From Amnibacterium sp. CER49 (GTDB lineage Bacteria; Actinomycetota; Actinomycetes; Actinomycetales; Microbacteriaceae): a DNA stretch of 64,000 bases. Location: the NCBI RefSeq assembly GCF_029846255.1, contig NZ_JARVWQ010000001.1, positions 558,001 through 622,000 on the forward strand, read 5' to 3'. The notes under the pieces were generated by a model. It searched no databases. It was not told the DNA's origin and saw only the letters and a program-made list of their open reading frames with translations. Shown here in pieces: positions 62,868 to 64,000 of the stretch; position 1 is the first letter of the stretch, and the number at the start of each line of letters is the position of its first letter. The position numbers and the translations under genes are program-made.

Positions 62868-63989
62868 ATGCCCCCCGTCGCCGAACGGCATCGCGATGCA
62901 GGCGTGCTCCGACGCCGGAACCCGGCCATCGACATCGCCCGCGGCATCGCGATCATCGCGATCGTGCTCGGGCATGTCGACCGGGGCCTCGCGAGCGCGC
63001 ATCTGCTCGACGGGACGAGCGCGACGTTCGGGGACTGGGATCGGTTCCTCTACCTGTTCCATGTGGCGGTCTTCGCATTCCTCGCCGGGGTGTTCGTCCG
63101 CTCCGCGGCGGCGCGACAGGGGCGCTGGCGGTATCTGGTGAGCCGGGACGGGCTCTTCCTGTACCTCTACGTGCTCTGGTCGTTCATCGAGGGCCTCACG
63201 AAGGTCGCCACCGCGAAGCTCGTGAACACGCCGACGTCGCTGCTCGGGGTGCTCGACCTGGCGAGACCGATCGGGCAGCTCTGGTTCCTGCCGTGGCTGA
63301 TCGTCGTCACGGCCCTGGCAGTGCTCGTCGCGCCGTGGCGGAGCCGGCCGCGAGCAGCCGCAGCCCTCCTCGGCAGCGCGGTGGTGAGCCTGGTCTTCTG
63401 GGGTTCCGACCCGGCATGGGCCGGCCTCCAGGGGCTCGGCCTCTGGGTCTTCTACTTCGCGGGCGTGGCGCTCGGCTCGGAGGCGCTCATGTCGGCGCTC
63501 GTGGCGATCCGTCTCGTGCCCGCCGTCGCCATCACTGTCGCCGGTTCCGCGCTCTACTGGCTGTCGGTCTTCACCACCGACGCGACGCCGCCGACCGCCG
63601 TCGACGGACGACCGGTGACCGTCGCCACGGTGGCGCTCGGGTTCTTCACGTCCGCCGTCGGACTCGTCGTCGTGCTGGCGGTCAGCCACCTCCTCGCATC
63701 GACTCGGGCGTGCGACTGGCTCGCCTTCGTGGGGCGGCACACCCTCCAGATCTTCCTCGCGAGCATCACCTTCGCCTCGGGGATGCGGATCATCCTCTCG
63801 AAGGCCGGAGTCGACTCCCCCGGGGTGCACGTCGCCCTCGGCACCATCGCCGGTGTCGCACTCCCCCTCGCGCTGTGGTGGCTGCTCGACCGGATCGCGT
63901 TCCCCTGGCTGTTCGCGCTGCCGGGGCGGCGCCGCACGGTCGGTCGTTCCGCGGGGCCGGTGCCCCCGGGCTCCGTCGTCTCGGGGTAG
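62868..63989 (+). CDS. Acyltransferase-3 family membrane protein
   Basis: A 373-residue protein with about ten membrane helices. RNPAIDIARGIAIIAIVLGHVDRG near residue 18 holds the conserved histidine of acyltransferase-3 proteins, and LFHVAVFAFLAGVFVRS follows. These O-acylate surface sugars or other cell-envelope compounds. ATG 62868 was preferred to the ATG at 62835. The gene ends 11 bp before the window edge. Confidence 0.88.
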   Translation: MPPVAERHRDAGVLRRRNPAIDIARGIAIIAIVLGHVDRGLASAHLLDGTSATFGDWDRFLYLFHVAVFAFLAGVFVRSAAARQGRWRYLVSRDGLFLYLYVLWSFIEGLTKVATAKLVNTPTSLLGVLDLARPIGQLWFLPWLIVVTALAVLVAPWRSRPRAAAALLGSAVVSLVFWGSDPAWAGLQGLGLWVFYFAGVALGSEALMSALVAIRLVPAVAITVAGSALYWLSVFTTDATPPTAVDGRPVTVATVALGFFTSAVGLVVVLAVSHLLASTRACDWLAFVGRHTLQIFLASITFASGMRIILSKAGVDSPGVHVALGTIAGVALPLALWWLLDRIAFPWLFALPGRRRTVGRSAGPVPPGSVVSG

Positions 63990-64000
63990 CGCCCGACGCG

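Overview
This is a high-GC (roughly 70%) actinobacterial chromosome segment. GTG and TTG starts are frequent, many neighbouring genes overlap by 4 bp (GTGA/ATGA), and the gltX, FAH-hydrolase, leuB-ilvE and ilvDBNC neighbourhoods resemble those of Microbacteriaceae. The family call is an inference; the genus cannot be read from the sequence. Nearly all of the window is ordinary chromosomal gene content. The exception is the left end, where a frameshifted tyrosine integrase abuts the 3' end of tRNA-Glu(CTC).

Layout. 1-3.4 kb: end of a Gfo/Idh/MocA oxidoreductase, a divergent LacI regulator, a lower-GC gap, the broken integrase and tRNA-Glu. 3.5-5.5 kb: FUSC-type membrane protein and a metallo-beta-lactamase-fold protein. 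5.5-15 kb: molybdenum locus. modC, modB, modA and an HTH-TOBE protein are on the minus strand; moeB, moeA, a moaC-mogA fusion and moaE are on the plus strand; moaD and moaA are on the minus strand. They are followed by a sulfite-oxidase-like molybdoenzyme and a flavin reductase. No mobA is seen, which fits an enzyme using the plain Mo-molybdopterin cofactor. 15-18.6 kb: two tandem secreted DNase I-fold proteins. 18.6-22.9 kb: acs, small membrane proteins, a PolA-type 5' nuclease and tRNA-Gln(CTG). 23-30.9 kb: DGPF protein with its ECF sigma factor, cytochrome b-like protein, gltX, YeiH-type transporter, FAH-family hydrolase, GNAT and Fpg/Nei glycosylase. 31-45.9 kb: amino-acid biosynthesis (ilvE, leuB, serA, then MFS-ilvD-ilvB-ilvN-ilvC) with mtlD, three small genes and an NlpC/P60 hydrolase in between. 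45.9-58.8 kb: trehalose synthesis (otsA-otsB), fructosamine-kinase-like protein, TetR-MMPL-YhgE operon, MscS channel, GH15 enzyme and SRPBCC protein. 58.9-64 kb: small zinc-ribbon protein, LCP-family protein, small membrane protein, GAF protein, RibD-C/DHFR-like reductase and an acyltransferase.

Striking points: (1) the MMPL transporter carries a C-terminal domain that looks like an ABC ATPase whose nucleotide-binding motifs are all degraded; it is co-transcribed with a YhgE/Pip protein under a TetR regulator. (2) The 3' end of ilvC belongs to an ~88-bp tandem repeat. (3) Many genes have a TANNNT-like hexamer 6-8 nt before the start codon, suggesting widespread leaderless transcription. (4) otsA, and possibly the flavin reductase, may start at AUC behind a strong Shine-Dalgarno. 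(5) Two convergent intergenic regions hold long imperfect palindromes. No CRISPR array, complete prophage, insertion sequence or rRNA was found.
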